Source: Chitinasiproducens palmae (GTDB taxonomy: Bacteria; Pseudomonadota; Gammaproteobacteria; Burkholderiales; Burkholderiaceae). From it: 64,000 nucleotides of DNA. Both the position numbers and the translations under genes were made by a program. This document shows positions 16,552-25,657 of the stretch, one piece after another. Where the stretch lies: positions 1-64,000 of the forward strand of contig NZ_FNLO01000005.1 of NCBI RefSeq assembly GCF_900095735.1, written 5' to 3'. Numbering within the stretch: the first letter of the stretch is position 1; each line of letters starts with the position of its first letter. The notes under the pieces were generated by a model that was not told the DNA's origin, ran no database searches, and worked only from the letters and a program-made list of their open reading frames with translations.

Positions 16552-16882
16552 CGAGCGTGGATCCGATTAGGGCAAGGTCGAATAAGCGGCGCGCCGCGCC
16601 GCACAAGCGCGTTGAACGCTGTGGCAGGTCACGCTGCGGCGCGATGCCGCGCCGAGGCGGGCCGTGGCCGACGCTGGCGCGCCATCTTTCGCGGTCGTTC
16701 GCGGACGTTGAATGTCGGCGCAATGCGCGACCAAGCCGGGGAGACGCGCGGGCGCACCGAAGGCAAGTGCCCGCGGGCTGCGGGCATGGGCGATCCTAAC
16801 CGCGTCCGCGGCGTCATCGGCACCGCCGTGTCATCGGCACCAGGCGCGCCAATGACGGTCGGTGCCGATGACACCGCGCGTC
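16552..16882. other. Intergenic region upstream of the TRIC gene and downstream of lipA
   Basis: 331 bp with no supported gene. It should hold the TRIC promoter near 16552-16650. Near the lipA end there is a long inverted repeat (16828-16874, listed separately) plus a third, direct copy of the arm sequence GTCATCGGCACC at 16813-16824. Confidence 0.5.
16828..16874 (-). terminator. 14-bp inverted repeat just past lipA
   Basis: Perfect arms GTGTCATCGGCACC (16828-16841) and GGTGCCGATGACAC (16861-16874) are separated by 19 nt. The hairpin begins 9 nt after the lipA stop codon (16883), so it is well placed to protect or end the lipBA transcript. No T tract follows, so factor-independent termination is not certain. 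Confidence 0.6.
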
Positions 16883-17863
16883 TTAGACGATGCCCGCGCC
16901 GTGCGCCTGCAGATCGGCGTGATAGCTGGAACGCACCATCGGGCCGACCGCCGCATGCGTGAAGCCCATTTCGTAGGCGGCCTTCTCGTACCGCGCATAC
17001 GTTTCCGGCGTCACGTACTCGCGCACCGGCAAGTGATGCTCCGACGGCTGCAGGTACTGGCCGATGGTCAGCATGTCGACATCATGGTCGCGCAGGTCCT
17101 GCATCACCTGCAGGATCTCCTCGGGCGTCTCGCCGAGCCCCACCATCAACCCCGATTTGGTCGCGACGTCCGGGTGGAGGGCCTTGAAGTCCTTCAACAA
17201 GCGCAGCGAATGCGCGTAGTCCGAACCCGGGCGCGCTTCGCGATACAAGCGCGGCACCGTTTCCAGATTGTGATTCATCACGTCCGGTGGCGCGGCGGTC
17301 AGGATGCCGATCGCACGATCCAGCCGGCCGCGGAAGTCCGGCGTCAGGATCTCGATGCGCGTCTGCGGCGACAGCGCGCGCACGCGCTCGATGCAGGCGA
17401 CAAAGTGCGCGGCGCCGCCATCCTTCAGATCGTCGCGGTCGACGCTGGTGATCACCACGTACTTCAGTTTCAGCGCGGCAATCGTACGGGCCAGATTCTC
17501 GGGCTCGTTGACGTCGAGCGGGTCCGGACGGCCGTGTCCGACATCGCAGAACGGGCAGCGGCGGGTGCACTTGTCACCCATGATCATGAACGTCGCGGTG
17601 CCCTTGCCGAAGCACTCGCCGATGTTCGGGCAGCTGGCTTCCTCGCACACCGTATGCAACTGGTGCTCGCGCAGGATCTGCTTGATCTCGGTGAAGCGCG
17701 AGCTGTTGCTCGCCGCCTTGACGCGGATCCAGTCCGGCTTCTTCAGGCGTTCGATCGGTACGATCTTGATCGGAATCCGGGCAGTCTTGGCCTGTGCCTT
17801 CTGCTTCAGCGTCGGATCGTAGGTCGCGGCGTCGGACTTGACGCCGGTTTCGACAATGCTCAT
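16883..17863 (-). CDS. lipA: Lipoyl synthase
   Basis: 326 residues from the ATG at 17863, which overlaps the lipB stop (ATGA). This radical-SAM enzyme inserts two sulfurs into protein-bound octanoyl groups to make lipoate for the 2-oxoacid dehydrogenases and GcvH. The auxiliary cluster cysteines are in [13 protein letters not shown] (near residues 72-83). The radical-SAM motif is CTRRCPFC (near 98-105), and the C-terminal RSSYHAD holds the Ser ligand of the auxiliary cluster. The [10 protein letters not shown] and [12 protein letters not shown] segments are also standard. Length and order are normal. The longer frame into lipB is a shadow. Confidence 0.98.
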   Translation of the reverse strand: MSIVETGVKSDAATYDPTLKQKAQAKTARIPIKIVPIERLKKPDWIRVKAASNSSRFTEIKQILREHQLHTVCEEASCPNIGECFGKGTATFMIMGDKCTRRCPFCDVGHGRPDPLDVNEPENLARTIAALKLKYVVITSVDRDDLKDGGAAHFVACIERVRALSPQTRIEILTPDFRGRLDRAIGILTAAPPDVMNHNLETVPRLYREARPGSDYAHSLRLLKDFKALHPDVATKSGLMVGLGETPEEILQVMQDLRDHDVDMLTIGQYLQPSEHHLPVREYVTPETYARYEKAAYEMGFTHAAVGPMVRSSYHADLQAHGAGIV

Positions 17864-18648
17864 TGGCTTGTATCCAGTGGCGCGGCAGCGTCGGTCGAAG
17901 CCGGCGCCGGAGAGGGAGTCACGGTGGCGCGCTGGCGGACATGCGCGTCGAGCGCGCCGCGCAGCCGGGCGATCAGCGTGTCGGCCACCGCCTGCCAGTC
18001 GGCCCGCACGCCCAGCGTCGCCATGTCGATCGTCTGCAAGCCCTGATAACCGCAGGGATTGATGTCGTCGAACGGCCGGAGGTCCATGTCCACGTTCAGG
18101 CTCACGCCGTGATAGCTGCAACCGTTGCGGATTTTCAGGCCCAGGGCGGCAATCTTGGCGCCCGCGCCTGCATGGCCATCCGCGATGTAAATGCCGGGCG
18201 CGCCGGCCTTTCTCACACCCGGCAGATTATACGCCGCGAGCGTCTCGATCGCCGCCGCCTCGATCAGCGTCACGAGTTCGCGCACCATCAATCCGCGCCG
18301 CCGCAGGTCCAGCAGCAGATAGCAGACGATCTGGCCCGGGCCGTGGTAGGTGATCTGCCCGCCGCGATCGACGCGCACCAGTTCGATGCCGCGGCCCGCG
18401 GAAAGCAGGTGCGCCGGATTGCCGGCTTGGCCCAGCGTGAACACCGGCGGATGCTCGACCAGCCACAGCGCGTCCGGCGTGTCATGGTTGCGCGCATCGG
18501 TGAACGCACGCATCGCGTCGAACGTTTCGAGATACGGTCGGCGGCCGAGCGTCTTCACCGTGAGCGGCGGCGCCTTGTCGGCATGCGGCGGGGCCGCCAC
18601 GCTGGCGGGCAGCGGAACGGGAGAGGGAGAGGCGGGAAGCGCAGGCAT
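17860..18648 (-). CDS. lipB: Octanoyl-(acyl-carrier protein):protein N-octanoyltransferase
   Basis: 262 residues. It transfers octanoate from ACP to lipoyl domains, giving the substrate for LipA. Catalytic features: [41 protein letters not shown], the Lys in [22 protein letters not shown], and the thioimidate Cys in INPCGYQGL. About 30 N-terminal residues ([21 protein letters not shown]) and the Pro/Ala/Thr-rich tail of about 25 residues extend beyond the usual core. The 4-nt overlap with lipA implies translational coupling. Confidence 0.97.
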   Translation of the reverse strand: MPALPASPSPVPLPASVAAPPHADKAPPLTVKTLGRRPYLETFDAMRAFTDARNHDTPDALWLVEHPPVFTLGQAGNPAHLLSAGRGIELVRVDRGGQITYHGPGQIVCYLLLDLRRRGLMVRELVTLIEAAAIETLAAYNLPGVRKAGAPGIYIADGHAGAGAKIAALGLKIRNGCSYHGVSLNVDMDLRPFDDINPCGYQGLQTIDMATLGVRADWQAVADTLIARLRGALDAHVRQRATVTPSPAPASTDAAAPLDTSQ

Positions 18649-18771
18649 GCGCGGCAGTGTAGCAAATGCGCGCGCGGGCTGGTCCGCCTCATCGGCGCCG
18701 CGTCATCGCTCGAAGTCACCGGCCGATTGTTCAGCGCGCCTCACCCGGTAGCGGGCGGGCCGCCCGGACGC

Positions 18772-19131
18772 TCAGCAATTGCCGCGCTGCGCGCCCCCCA
18801 GCGCAGGCATCCAGCGGGCGAGCAGGCGTGCGCCCTCCCTGTGCCAGGCTGGACGCGCATCGGCCCAGGGCAAGGCCGCCGTGTGGCTGGTCCGGACCGC
18901 CACTGCAAGCGCCCTGGTCGACTCGTTGCCGAGCCACACCCGTTCGCCGCGCCGTAGCGTAACGGTTTCGCCGGCACCCAGCCAATAGTCGCGGGGGTCG
19001 CCGTCTCGCGTCAACCAGAGCCTGGCGTCAGCTGGGCCGTCGAGCCGCAGCGAGCCGCCCCAACGCAACCGCCAGCCACACTGCTCGCCTGCTTCCAACG
19101 TCAGATCCGTTCTTGTAACCTGTGCTCTCAT
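18772..19131 (-). CDS. DUF2917-family protein
   Basis: 119 residues from the ATG at 19131 (GAAGG just upstream). The frame stays open to 19260 but the added residues overlap the divergent LysR promoter. The central part matches the small DUF2917 family: LTLEAGEQCGWRLRWGGSLRL, LWLTRDGDPRDYWLGAGETVTLRRGERVWLGNE, a cupin-like beta-rich pattern. Function is unknown. In Burkholderiaceae such genes often lie divergent from a LysR gene, as here, which suggests control by that regulator. Confidence 0.85.
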   Translation of the reverse strand: MRAQVTRTDLTLEAGEQCGWRLRWGGSLRLDGPADARLWLTRDGDPRDYWLGAGETVTLRRGERVWLGNESTRALAVAVRTSHTAALPWADARPAWHREGARLLARWMPALGGAQRGNC

Positions 19132-19226
19132 GATGCCTTCCCCTGTCAGCCATGGCTCCATGATAGGTACGGCATCGACGCCTGAAAAACGATACTTTTT
19201 CACGGTTCTTGATAGACCGGCTAACA

Positions 19227-20183
19227 ATGAAAATTCGCGACCTGCCGCCGATGGCAACACTGCGCGCGTTCGAGGCGGCCAGCCGCCTGCAGAGCTTCAC
19301 CGGCGCGGCGGAGGAACTGTTCGTCACGCATGGGGCGGTCAGCCAACAGGTTCGGGCACTCGAGGCGCAACTCGGCGTCAGCCTTTTCGTGCGCAAAGGC
19401 AAGCGCGTGACCAATACGGAGGCGGGCCAGCGTTACGCGCGGAAAATCGCAGCCGCGCTGCAACAGTTGGCCGACGCGAGCGATGAAGTCGCCGAGCAAG
19501 GACGCGAACGACGGCTGGTGATCAGTACCCTGCCCTCCTTCGCGGCACGCTGGTTGATGCCGCGCATCGGCAGCTTCATCGAGGCACATCCGGACATCGA
19601 TCTCGAACTGCGCGCGTCGACGGAACTGGTCGACCTGCAGCGCGAAGGCGTCGACGTCGCGATTCGGCATGGCTCGGGGCACTACCCCGGCTTGCACGTC
19701 GAGAAGCTGATGGACGAGTACTACTTCGCTGCGTGCAGCCCTAACTTCAACGACGGCATCCTGCCCGCCACCCCACGTGAATTGATCGAATCGCCATTGC
19801 TGCATTCGTCGCGCGACGAGAGCTGGCGCGCATGGCTGGACCGCGCCGGACTGCACGAGGTCGCCGAGCCGACGCGTGGCTCGCGCTACTTCGATTCGAC
19901 CTATCTGCTCGATGCCGCGATTGCCGGCCACGGCGTCGCGCTGGTGCGGCACACCATTGCGCTGGCCGACATTGCCGAGGGCCGGTTGGTCAAGCTGTTC
20001 GACATCGAAGTACCGGCTTCCTTTGCGCTGTTCTTCGTCTGCACGCCTTCGCGGCTCGCACTGCCGCGTGTGCAGTTGTTCCGCGCGTGGTTGCTCGAGA
20101 CCATGGCGGCCTTCCAGGCGGAACAGCAGAGGATTCGCTTGTCGGCGGCGCAAGCGGGCGGGGACCGACGGGCCGCGCCTTAG
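19227..20183 (+). CDS. LysR-family regulator, GcvA-like
   Basis: 318 residues from the ATG at 19227 (a TTG at 19209 is the alternative). The N-terminal helix-turn-helix is LRAFEAASRLQSFTGAAEELFVTHGAVSQQVRALEAQLGVSLFVRKG. The substrate-binding part begins VISTLPSFAARWLMPRIGSFIEAHPDIDLEL and carries VDVAIRHGSGHYPGLHVEKLMD, typical of the GcvA/AmpR subgroup. It is divergent from the DUF2917 gene with 95 bp between the starts, the standard layout for a LysR regulator and its target. Confidence 0.93.
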   Translation: MKIRDLPPMATLRAFEAASRLQSFTGAAEELFVTHGAVSQQVRALEAQLGVSLFVRKGKRVTNTEAGQRYARKIAAALQQLADASDEVAEQGRERRLVISTLPSFAARWLMPRIGSFIEAHPDIDLELRASTELVDLQREGVDVAIRHGSGHYPGLHVEKLMDEYYFAACSPNFNDGILPATPRELIESPLLHSSRDESWRAWLDRAGLHEVAEPTRGSRYFDSTYLLDAAIAGHGVALVRHTIALADIAEGRLVKLFDIEVPASFALFFVCTPSRLALPRVQLFRAWLLETMAAFQAEQQRIRLSAAQAGGDRRAAP

Positions 20184-20553
20184 GCCGCAACACCGACGGC
20201 GGCGTTGCGTATCGGCGTGGAGCGAACCGGTCCGCCCGGGTTCAGCCCGGTCCGACGGCGGCACCGCCAGCGACTCGCGAGGCGCGACGCGGCCACGGGT
20301 CGCGCGACGATGCGGGCGTCGGGGCTGCCAGGACAGTCAAGGCCCCGGGCGGCCGCGGCAGCCGCCCTGTCGAAGGCGGTGCCCTTCGGTCAGATAAACG
20401 GCCCTGGACCGGTCATGTCGCCGGCCAAGTCCAGCGCTTGTTTTCGGACGCCGGCAAGCGAATCGCCTGCGTCATTGGCCCGACACCGCATGCTGTCGCA
20501 GCCGCCCTGGAATCCGCTACGGGGCCGGCTGCGACGGCGTATCGGGCCGCCGC
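20184..20553. other. Intergenic region, no gene seen
   Basis: 370 bp between the convergent LysR and DUF493 genes. A short GC-rich hairpin (CCCGGG-TTCAG-CCCGG type, about 20236-20251) could act as a terminator for the LysR gene but has no T tract. Open frames crossing this region have no family signature. Confidence 0.45.
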
Positions 20554-20829
20554 TCAGAGCACGTATTTCGCGTCCGGATGCGCGGTCAGCGCGCGGTAGA
20601 TGTCGTCGAGGTGGGCACGGCTTTGCGCGTGCACGACGACGGTCAGGCCCGTGTAGTTGCCGCTGCTCGAGGCACGCACCTCGATGGTTTCCGGCTTGAA
20701 GGCCGGATCGCGTTCGGCGACGAGCGCGCCGATTTCCCGGGTGAATTCGGGCGTGCTGCGGCCCATCACCTTGATCGGGAAGTCGCAGGGAAACGCGAAG
20801 ATTTCGTCTTTGTCGTTGGCAGTCGTCAT
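20554..20829 (-). CDS. DUF493 family protein (YbeD-like)
   Basis: 91 residues from the ATG at 20829 (CTGGAGAC before it). The fold is a small ACT-like alpha/beta protein. Family marks are FPCDFPIKVMGRSTPEF, then VRASSSGNYTGLTVVVHAQSRAHLDDIYRALTAHPDAKYVL at the C-terminus. YbeD sits between dacA and lipB in many proteobacteria, and the same neighbourhood is kept here. The DUF493 gene is 52 bp downstream of the carboxypeptidase gene, while lipB has been separated by the LysR/DUF2917 pair. The molecular role is unknown. Confidence 0.93.
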   Translation of the reverse strand: MTTANDKDEIFAFPCDFPIKVMGRSTPEFTREIGALVAERDPAFKPETIEVRASSSGNYTGLTVVVHAQSRAHLDDIYRALTAHPDAKYVL

Positions 20830-20881
20830 CACAGTCTCCAGCGAGGGCCGGCGCGGACGCCGGCCAGGCATCTCCAGATGC

Positions 20882-22066
20882 TTACTTCTTCTTCTGGAAC
20901 ATCAGCATCAGCGAATCCCACAGCCGGCCGACGATGCCGGCTTCCGGCACCTCTTCCAGCGCGACCACCGGGAACTGCGCCAACTCCTTGTCGTCGCCCA
21001 TCACCTTCACGACGCCGACCTGCTGGCCCTTCTTCAGCGGCGCGATCAACGGGTCGGTGCGCACCAGGACCGGCTTGACCTTCTCGCCCATGCCCTTCGG
21101 CACGGTCAGGTACTGGTCGCTCAGCACACCGATCTTGACCGTATCTGCCTTGCCCTTGTAGACCTTCGGCGTCTCGATCGCCTGATTCGCCTGATACAGA
21201 CGCAGCGAATCGAAGGCCTGATAGCCGTAATTCAACATCTTCAGGCTGTCCTGCACGCGAGCCGACTCCTTCGGCTCGCCCATCATGACCACCACCAGGC
21301 GCCGGCTTGCGCCGGGCACGTTGAGCAACGGCCGCTTCGCAGTCGCGATCAGGCAATAGCCGGCCGCGCGCGTGTGGCCGGTCTTCAGGCCATCGACGGT
21401 CGGATCCAGCCACAGCAGCCGGTTGCGGTTTGGCTGGCGGATGTTGTTGTACTTGAACTCCCGCTCCGAGAAGATCGGGTAGTAGTCCGGGAAGTCACGG
21501 ATCAGGTGCGTCGACAGCGTCGCGAGATCGCCCGCCGTCGTGTAGTGATTCGGGTCGGGCATGCCGTTGACGTCGGCGAACTGGGTACGCGTCATGCCCA
21601 GTTGCTTGGCCTTGGCATTCATCATCGTCACGAAGCCGGATTCGCTGCCGCCCAGCAGCTCGGCCAGCGCGATCGCCGCGTCGTTGCCGGACTGGGTGAC
21701 CATGCCGTGCAACAGATCATGCACCGAGACCGGCTTGTTGGGTTCGATGAACATGCGCGACTCGTCGCGCCCCACCCGCCGGACCGATTCCGTCGGCGTG
21801 ATGATCTGGTCGAGCGTGATCTTCTTGGCCCGCAGCGCGTCGAAGACCAGATAGGTCGTCATCAGCTTCGTCAGCGAAGCCGGTTCGACCCGCTGGTCAG
21901 CGTTGTAGGAGGCGAGCACCTGGTTCGCGGAAGCATCGACCAGGAGCCAGGCCTGCGCGGTGACCGGAGGCGGCGGCACCTGGGCGCGCGCGGCGGGCAC
22001 GACGAACAAAGACGAGGCCAGCGTCGCTGCGGCGGCGACGCGCTGAACGGAGACGGGAAAAGGCAT
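20882..22066 (-). CDS. dacC: D-alanyl-D-alanine carboxypeptidase (PBP5/6 type)
   Basis: 394 residues from the ATG at 22066, which gives a good signal peptide (MPFPVSVQRVAAAATLASSL, cleavage after PAARA). The periplasmic serine peptidase removes the terminal D-Ala of peptidoglycan stems. Active-site motifs are S64-L-T-K67, S126-G-N128 and K228-T-G230. The C-terminal beta domain runs from about residue 285, and the last residues SLMLMFQKKK suggest the amphipathic membrane anchor of this class. The symbol follows family usage; dacA would fit equally. Confidence 0.94.
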   Translation of the reverse strand: MPFPVSVQRVAAAATLASSLFVVPAARAQVPPPPVTAQAWLLVDASANQVLASYNADQRVEPASLTKLMTTYLVFDALRAKKITLDQIITPTESVRRVGRDESRMFIEPNKPVSVHDLLHGMVTQSGNDAAIALAELLGGSESGFVTMMNAKAKQLGMTRTQFADVNGMPDPNHYTTAGDLATLSTHLIRDFPDYYPIFSEREFKYNNIRQPNRNRLLWLDPTVDGLKTGHTRAAGYCLIATAKRPLLNVPGASRRLVVVMMGEPKESARVQDSLKMLNYGYQAFDSLRLYQANQAIETPKVYKGKADTVKIGVLSDQYLTVPKGMGEKVKPVLVRTDPLIAPLKKGQQVGVVKVMGDDKELAQFPVVALEEVPEAGIVGRLWDSLMLMFQKKK

Positions 22067-22388
22067 AGATGGAATCGGCTGAACAGCGGAAAGAGCGACG
22101 AAGCGGGCGGCGGTCCGAACGGCGGGCCAGAGCCGGGTGACAGCGGCGAACAACGATCACGCCAAACGATCACGACACGCGATCACAGCGCAACCGCAGC
22201 ACTGCCGCGGCATGAGCACGAACGAACACGGCGCAGCGCAACGTCATTGCAAAGCGTCGAGCGGCGCCGGATCAGCGCACGCCCTGGCAACGCGGTAGCC
22301 CGCCCAGGGGTACACGGACCCTGGACCGGCCTGGCAGAACGGACGCGCAACGCACGCCGGCGTTCTCCCGACCGCACGATCGAGACGA
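22067..22388. other. Promoter region of the carboxypeptidase gene
   Basis: 322 bp between the carboxypeptidase start and the hydrolase stop, both leftward. It carries a three-unit 13-bp array (listed separately) about 86 bp upstream of the carboxypeptidase start. No gene is supported. Confidence 0.45.
22152..22190. repeat. 13-bp tandem array around CGATCAC, three units
   Basis: Units are AACGATCACGCCA (22152), AACGATCACGACA (22165) and CGCGATCACAGCG (22178). The shared core CGATCAC recurs every 13 bp upstream of the carboxypeptidase gene. This could be a short minisatellite or a spaced set of protein sites. Confidence 0.75.
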
Positions 22389-23060
22389 TTATACGCGCCA
22401 GTCCTCGACGATCACCTGTTTCAGTATGTGTAGCTTGCCATGGAAGAAATGCTCGCCGCCCGGGATCACCACGACCGGGAGTTCCTGCGGGCGCGCCCAG
22501 TCGAACACATCGGTGAGCGGAATCGTCTCGTCTTGCTCGCCGTGGATCACAAGCGTGTCGGCGGGCACGTCAGGCACCTGCCAGCGTCCGGCCGGCGTGC
22601 CGACCAGCACCATGCGCTGCGCCGCGTCGTCGCGTGCGCGGAGCGTCGCACCGACGCTGCTCGCCACGAACGCCCCGAACGAGAAGCCGGCCAGTGCGAA
22701 CGGCAGGTCACGATGGCCGGGCATCGCGCGCACATGCTCGATCAGGGCAAGCAGATCGTCCTGCTCGCCATGTCCCCGGTCGTGCTCGCCCTCGCTTTCG
22801 CCGACGCCGCGAAAATTGAGCCGCGCGGCGACATAACCCAGTTGCGCGAAGGTGCGCGCCAGCGTCTGCGCGACCTTGTTGTCCATCGTGCCGTGGAACA
22901 ACGGGTGCGGATGGGCGACGAAAGCCAGGCCGACCGGCCCTGCCGGCGACGCTTCGGCCGACTCGCCCGCGCCGCGGCGACTCGGGTCCGGCATTTCGAG
23001 GGCAATCTCGAGCTTGCCGGCCGGGCCGTCGATCGTATAACGCTGCGCGCGGGCATTCAT
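22389..23060 (-). CDS. Alpha/beta hydrolase (serine hydrolase)
   Basis: 223 residues. Its ATG shares one base with the stop of the upstream ferredoxin gene (TGATG), implying coupling. Family features: VAHPHPLFHGTMDNKVAQTLARTFAQLGYVAARLNFRGVGESEG; the nucleophile elbow is AGFSFGAFV (G-x-S-x-G); the acid and His are probably in IHGEQDETIPL and GGEHFFHGKL. It matches the short dienelactone-hydrolase-like group with HPHP near the start. Physiological substrate unknown. Confidence 0.9.
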   Translation of the reverse strand: MNARAQRYTIDGPAGKLEIALEMPDPSRRGAGESAEASPAGPVGLAFVAHPHPLFHGTMDNKVAQTLARTFAQLGYVAARLNFRGVGESEGEHDRGHGEQDDLLALIEHVRAMPGHRDLPFALAGFSFGAFVASSVGATLRARDDAAQRMVLVGTPAGRWQVPDVPADTLVIHGEQDETIPLTDVFDWARPQELPVVVIPGGEHFFHGKLHILKQVIVEDWRV

Positions 23061-23398
23061 CAGACCGGCGCTCCCGGGCGATCCACCAGCAGGCGCTCGA
23101 CGATGCGGCCGTGTTGCAGATGGGAGTCGACAATCTCGTCGATGTCGGTCTCGTCGAGGTAGGTGTACCAGGTGCCTTCCGGATAGACCACCAGCACTGG
23201 CCCCTGTTCGCAGCGGTCGAGGCAGCCGGCCTGGTTGATCCGGACCTTGCCCTCGCCGGCCAGACCCAGCGCCTTGACGCGCTTCTTCGCATGCTTCTGC
23301 ATGCGCTGCGCATCGCAATTGCCGCAGCTCGGGCGGGAGGCGTCCGGATCGCGCTGATTCAGGCAGAAGAAGACGTGGTGCTTGTAGAAGGAGGCCAT
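23060..23398 (-). CDS. (2Fe-2S) thioredoxin-fold ferredoxin
   Basis: 112 residues with the thioredoxin-like ferredoxin pattern. The cysteines are in HHVFFCLNQRDPDASRPSCGNCDA and in INQAGCLDRCEQGPVLVVYPEGTWY, four of which would bind the 2Fe-2S cluster. Such proteins act as soluble electron carriers. The gene is directly upstream of, and overlaps by one base, the alpha/beta hydrolase gene. Confidence 0.93.
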   Translation of the reverse strand: MASFYKHHVFFCLNQRDPDASRPSCGNCDAQRMQKHAKKRVKALGLAGEGKVRINQAGCLDRCEQGPVLVVYPEGTWYTYLDETDIDEIVDSHLQHGRIVERLLVDRPGAPV

Positions 23399-23512
23399 GA
23401 CGGTCCCGGTGGCGGTCGAACGGAAATTATAGCGAGCGCCTCGAAACGACGCGGCGGCCGGCGCCGCGCGACGTCGGTCGGCAAAACCACCGGGGTGCGG
23501 TCGCCCGGCGGC

Positions 23513-24685
23513 CTAGGAGTAGGTGCCGGCACGGCGGCGCGCGCGACGCGCCAGCCAGCCCTGCTCCGCCGAGACGAGCAGCCAGGCCAGCGCGCAGAAC
23601 GGCCAGACACGCGCCAGGCACTGCGCCAGAAAATTCAGGTGCCGATATTGTCCGGCGCGCCAGCCGGCGAGGATCACGTCGAAGTAAGGGTTGAGCGGCA
23701 GCACATTGACCAGGACCACCGCGACGAGCAGCAGCACGAACGCGAGCATCGCGCGGCCGCCGAACGGCAGGCGCAGTGCCAATGGCAGCAACAGCACGGC
23801 GGCCAGCAGGCCGAGCCGGGCGCCCGGCGTCAGCCAGTCCAGTGCGCCGCCCAGCGAGTGCACGTCGTCCAGCGCCGCCTTGACCACCAGCGTCAGCAGC
23901 AGGAGCCCATAGATCAGGCGCAGCCGCGGCGCGCCCGGGCGCAGTGTCAGCGATGCGAACAGGCCGAACGCCAGCACGTTGCTGGCCGCGATCACGGCCT
24001 CCCAAGTCGGCGAATCGAGCAGGCCGGCCAGCCGCGCCGGCGCTTCGGCCAGCCAGGGCGACAGACCCAGCACGCGATCCGTGATGGCCGCGTCGGCGCT
24101 GCGCCACAGCGCGCGCGGCCAGTCCCCGGTGCCGAACAGGAACGGCTGCGGGAACGTCTGCGCAATCGGCCACAGGCCGAGCAGCGTCAGCGCCGAGCTG
24201 GTATGCCGTTCGAACCAGTGAAAGCGCAGGCGGCGCAGGTAGCCGCGGTCCAGCAAGGGCCCGCACAGCGGCACCCCGACGGCGCCGCCGAGCAGCGCCC
24301 CGAGCGCATTGCTGGCGAGGTCGAGGTTCGATGCGACCCGGGTCGGCAAATAGGTCTGCACCGCCTCGATGCAGAACGACAGGGCCCCGCCGGCGAGCGC
24401 GGCCAGCAGCACGGCCCGGACGTTGCGCAGGCGCGGATAGAACGACCAGACCAGCAGTGCGCCGAGCGGCATGTAGCCGAGGACGTTGATGACGACGTCG
24501 AAGGTCGTCCAGTAATGGGGCAGCGGCGCGGCGAGGTAGTCAAACGGGCCGAAACCGACCGAGCGCCAGCCCCGGAACGGATACAGGCTGCCGTACAGCA
24601 CGAGCGCCGCATAGACGGCGAGCGCCTGCCGCGCCAGCGGCGAAGCACGCCGCTGCCAGTCCGGCAACGCGGACCGGAGCCTCAC
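23513..24685 (-). CDS. VanZ-family membrane protein
   Basis: 390 residues starting at a GTG that overlaps the stop of the upstream lipoprotein gene (GTGA), a tight coupling. About ten membrane segments. The VanZ domain is in the first 140 residues: LVLYGSLYPFRGW, then VVINVLGYMPLGALLVW, LSFCIEAVQTYLPTRVASNLDLASNALGALLGG. The second half is further helices ending in a basic tail (ARRARRRAGTYS). VanZ proteins affect glycopeptide or lipid-type cell-envelope properties in some bacteria, but the biochemical role is unknown. Confidence 0.88.
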   Translation of the reverse strand: MRLRSALPDWQRRASPLARQALAVYAALVLYGSLYPFRGWRSVGFGPFDYLAAPLPHYWTTFDVVINVLGYMPLGALLVWSFYPRLRNVRAVLLAALAGGALSFCIEAVQTYLPTRVASNLDLASNALGALLGGAVGVPLCGPLLDRGYLRRLRFHWFERHTSSALTLLGLWPIAQTFPQPFLFGTGDWPRALWRSADAAITDRVLGLSPWLAEAPARLAGLLDSPTWEAVIAASNVLAFGLFASLTLRPGAPRLRLIYGLLLLTLVVKAALDDVHSLGGALDWLTPGARLGLLAAVLLLPLALRLPFGGRAMLAFVLLLVAVVLVNVLPLNPYFDVILAGWRAGQYRHLNFLAQCLARVWPFCALAWLLVSAEQGWLARRARRRAGTYS

Positions 24686-25326
24686 GATGCCGGCCGCACT
24701 TGGCCAAGCCAGGCCGCGATGTCCTGGCAGGAGGCGTCGGTGGCGCGCGCAAGCGCGTCAACGCCGCCTGCCGCGTCGGCGCTGCGCGACGGTTCGCTAC
24801 GCTGGAACGTGCGCTGTGCCCTCACCTGACCATCGCTGATCAGCGACACGCGCAGCACGACGACGCCACGGCTTTCGCGGGGTGCGTCGAACCATTGCGC
24901 GAATTCCACCAGTTGCACCGCGAGCAGGGGCGCCTTCACCGGTTCGCCGCCGCCCAGCACCGTGTAGCGAGTCGCCAGCGAATCGCGCAGCCGCTGCGTC
25001 AGCATCTGGGCCGGCGTCATGGTCCAGCGGCTGGTGGTGTACAGGTTGGCCTCGCGCTCGCCTGCGTAGCGGAGCCGATAGCGGATCTGGTCCGAGGACA
25101 GGTCCGCCGGCGCATCGACCGTCGCGATCTTGAGCACCGGCAGCGGGGCGGCCGACGGCGTACCGGCGGCCGGGGCGAGCGCCGCCGACGGCAACGGGCC
25201 GAGGTCGAACCGCTGCGCCCGAATCACCGCTTTCTGTGCCGGCGCCGCGCAGGCGCCCAACAGCGTACAGGCGCCCAATACGGTCGCCAGCGCGGCGGCG
25301 AAGCGGCGCGTTACGGATGGGGTCAT
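24682..25326 (-). CDS. ABC-type transport auxiliary lipoprotein, PqiC-like
   Basis: 214 residues. The signal peptide ends in a lipobox, LLGACA, so Cys at about residue 20 or 26 would be lipidated; two AC pairs (GACTLLGAC) leave the site slightly open. The mature part follows the PqiC/ABC auxiliary pattern: RFDLGPLPSA, VLKIATVDAPADLSSDQIRYRLRYAGEREANLYTTSRWTMTPAQMLTQRLRDSL. This outer-membrane lipoprotein works with MCE proteins in lipid movement between membranes. It follows the MlaD gene by 331 bp, an unusually long gap filled partly by a 9-bp array. Confidence 0.88.
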   Translation of the reverse strand: MTPSVTRRFAAALATVLGACTLLGACAAPAQKAVIRAQRFDLGPLPSAALAPAAGTPSAAPLPVLKIATVDAPADLSSDQIRYRLRYAGEREANLYTTSRWTMTPAQMLTQRLRDSLATRYTVLGGGEPVKAPLLAVQLVEFAQWFDAPRESRGVVVLRVSLISDGQVRAQRTFQRSEPSRSADAAGGVDALARATDASCQDIAAWLGQVRPAS

Positions 25327-25657
25327 GCGTTTTTCTCCTGCACTGCGGGCGATCGGGGCGGCACGGACGGGACGCGTGCCGCGGCCGCCCCGGCAGCGTC
25401 CGCGCGATTGCCGGGACCGAATGAATGGAAGCGTCCGAAGCTACGGCGCTCGACCGCTAGCCCCGAACGCGCGTTCGAACCGACATGAGGGCCGGCAGAG
25501 GCGGCAGAGGCGGCAGAGGCGGCAAAGGCGGCAAAGGCGGCGAAGGCGGCAGAGGCGGCATGGGCGGCGACACGCGACACCGCGCTGAGTCTGCTTGCCT
25601 GCCATGTTGCCCGCCATGTCGCCTGCTTCGTCATCAGCCTCGTCACCTGCCGCGCTG
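25327..25657. other. Unusually long gap inside the MCE operon
   Basis: 331 bp between the MlaD stop (25658) and the PqiC-like start (25326), although every other junction of the operon is 5 bp or an overlap. It contains the 9-bp array at 25501-25563 and, at about 25598-25650, looser TGCCATGTTGCC / CGCCATGTCGCC repeats. No gene is supported. Confidence 0.55.
25501..25563. repeat. 9-bp tandem array, unit GCGGCAGAG
   Basis: Seven units start every 9 bp from 25501: GCGGCAGAG twice, GCGGCAAAG twice, GCGGCGAAG, GCGGCAGAG and GCGGCATGG. A related half unit lies on each side. It is inside the mlaD-pqiC gap, 175 bp upstream of the lipoprotein start. Confidence 0.92.

Noticed and set aside
23111-24829. 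572-codon plus-strand frame opposite the ferredoxin and VanZ genes
   Set aside because: Gln/Arg-rich shadow frame opposite genes with clear ferredoxin and VanZ motifs.
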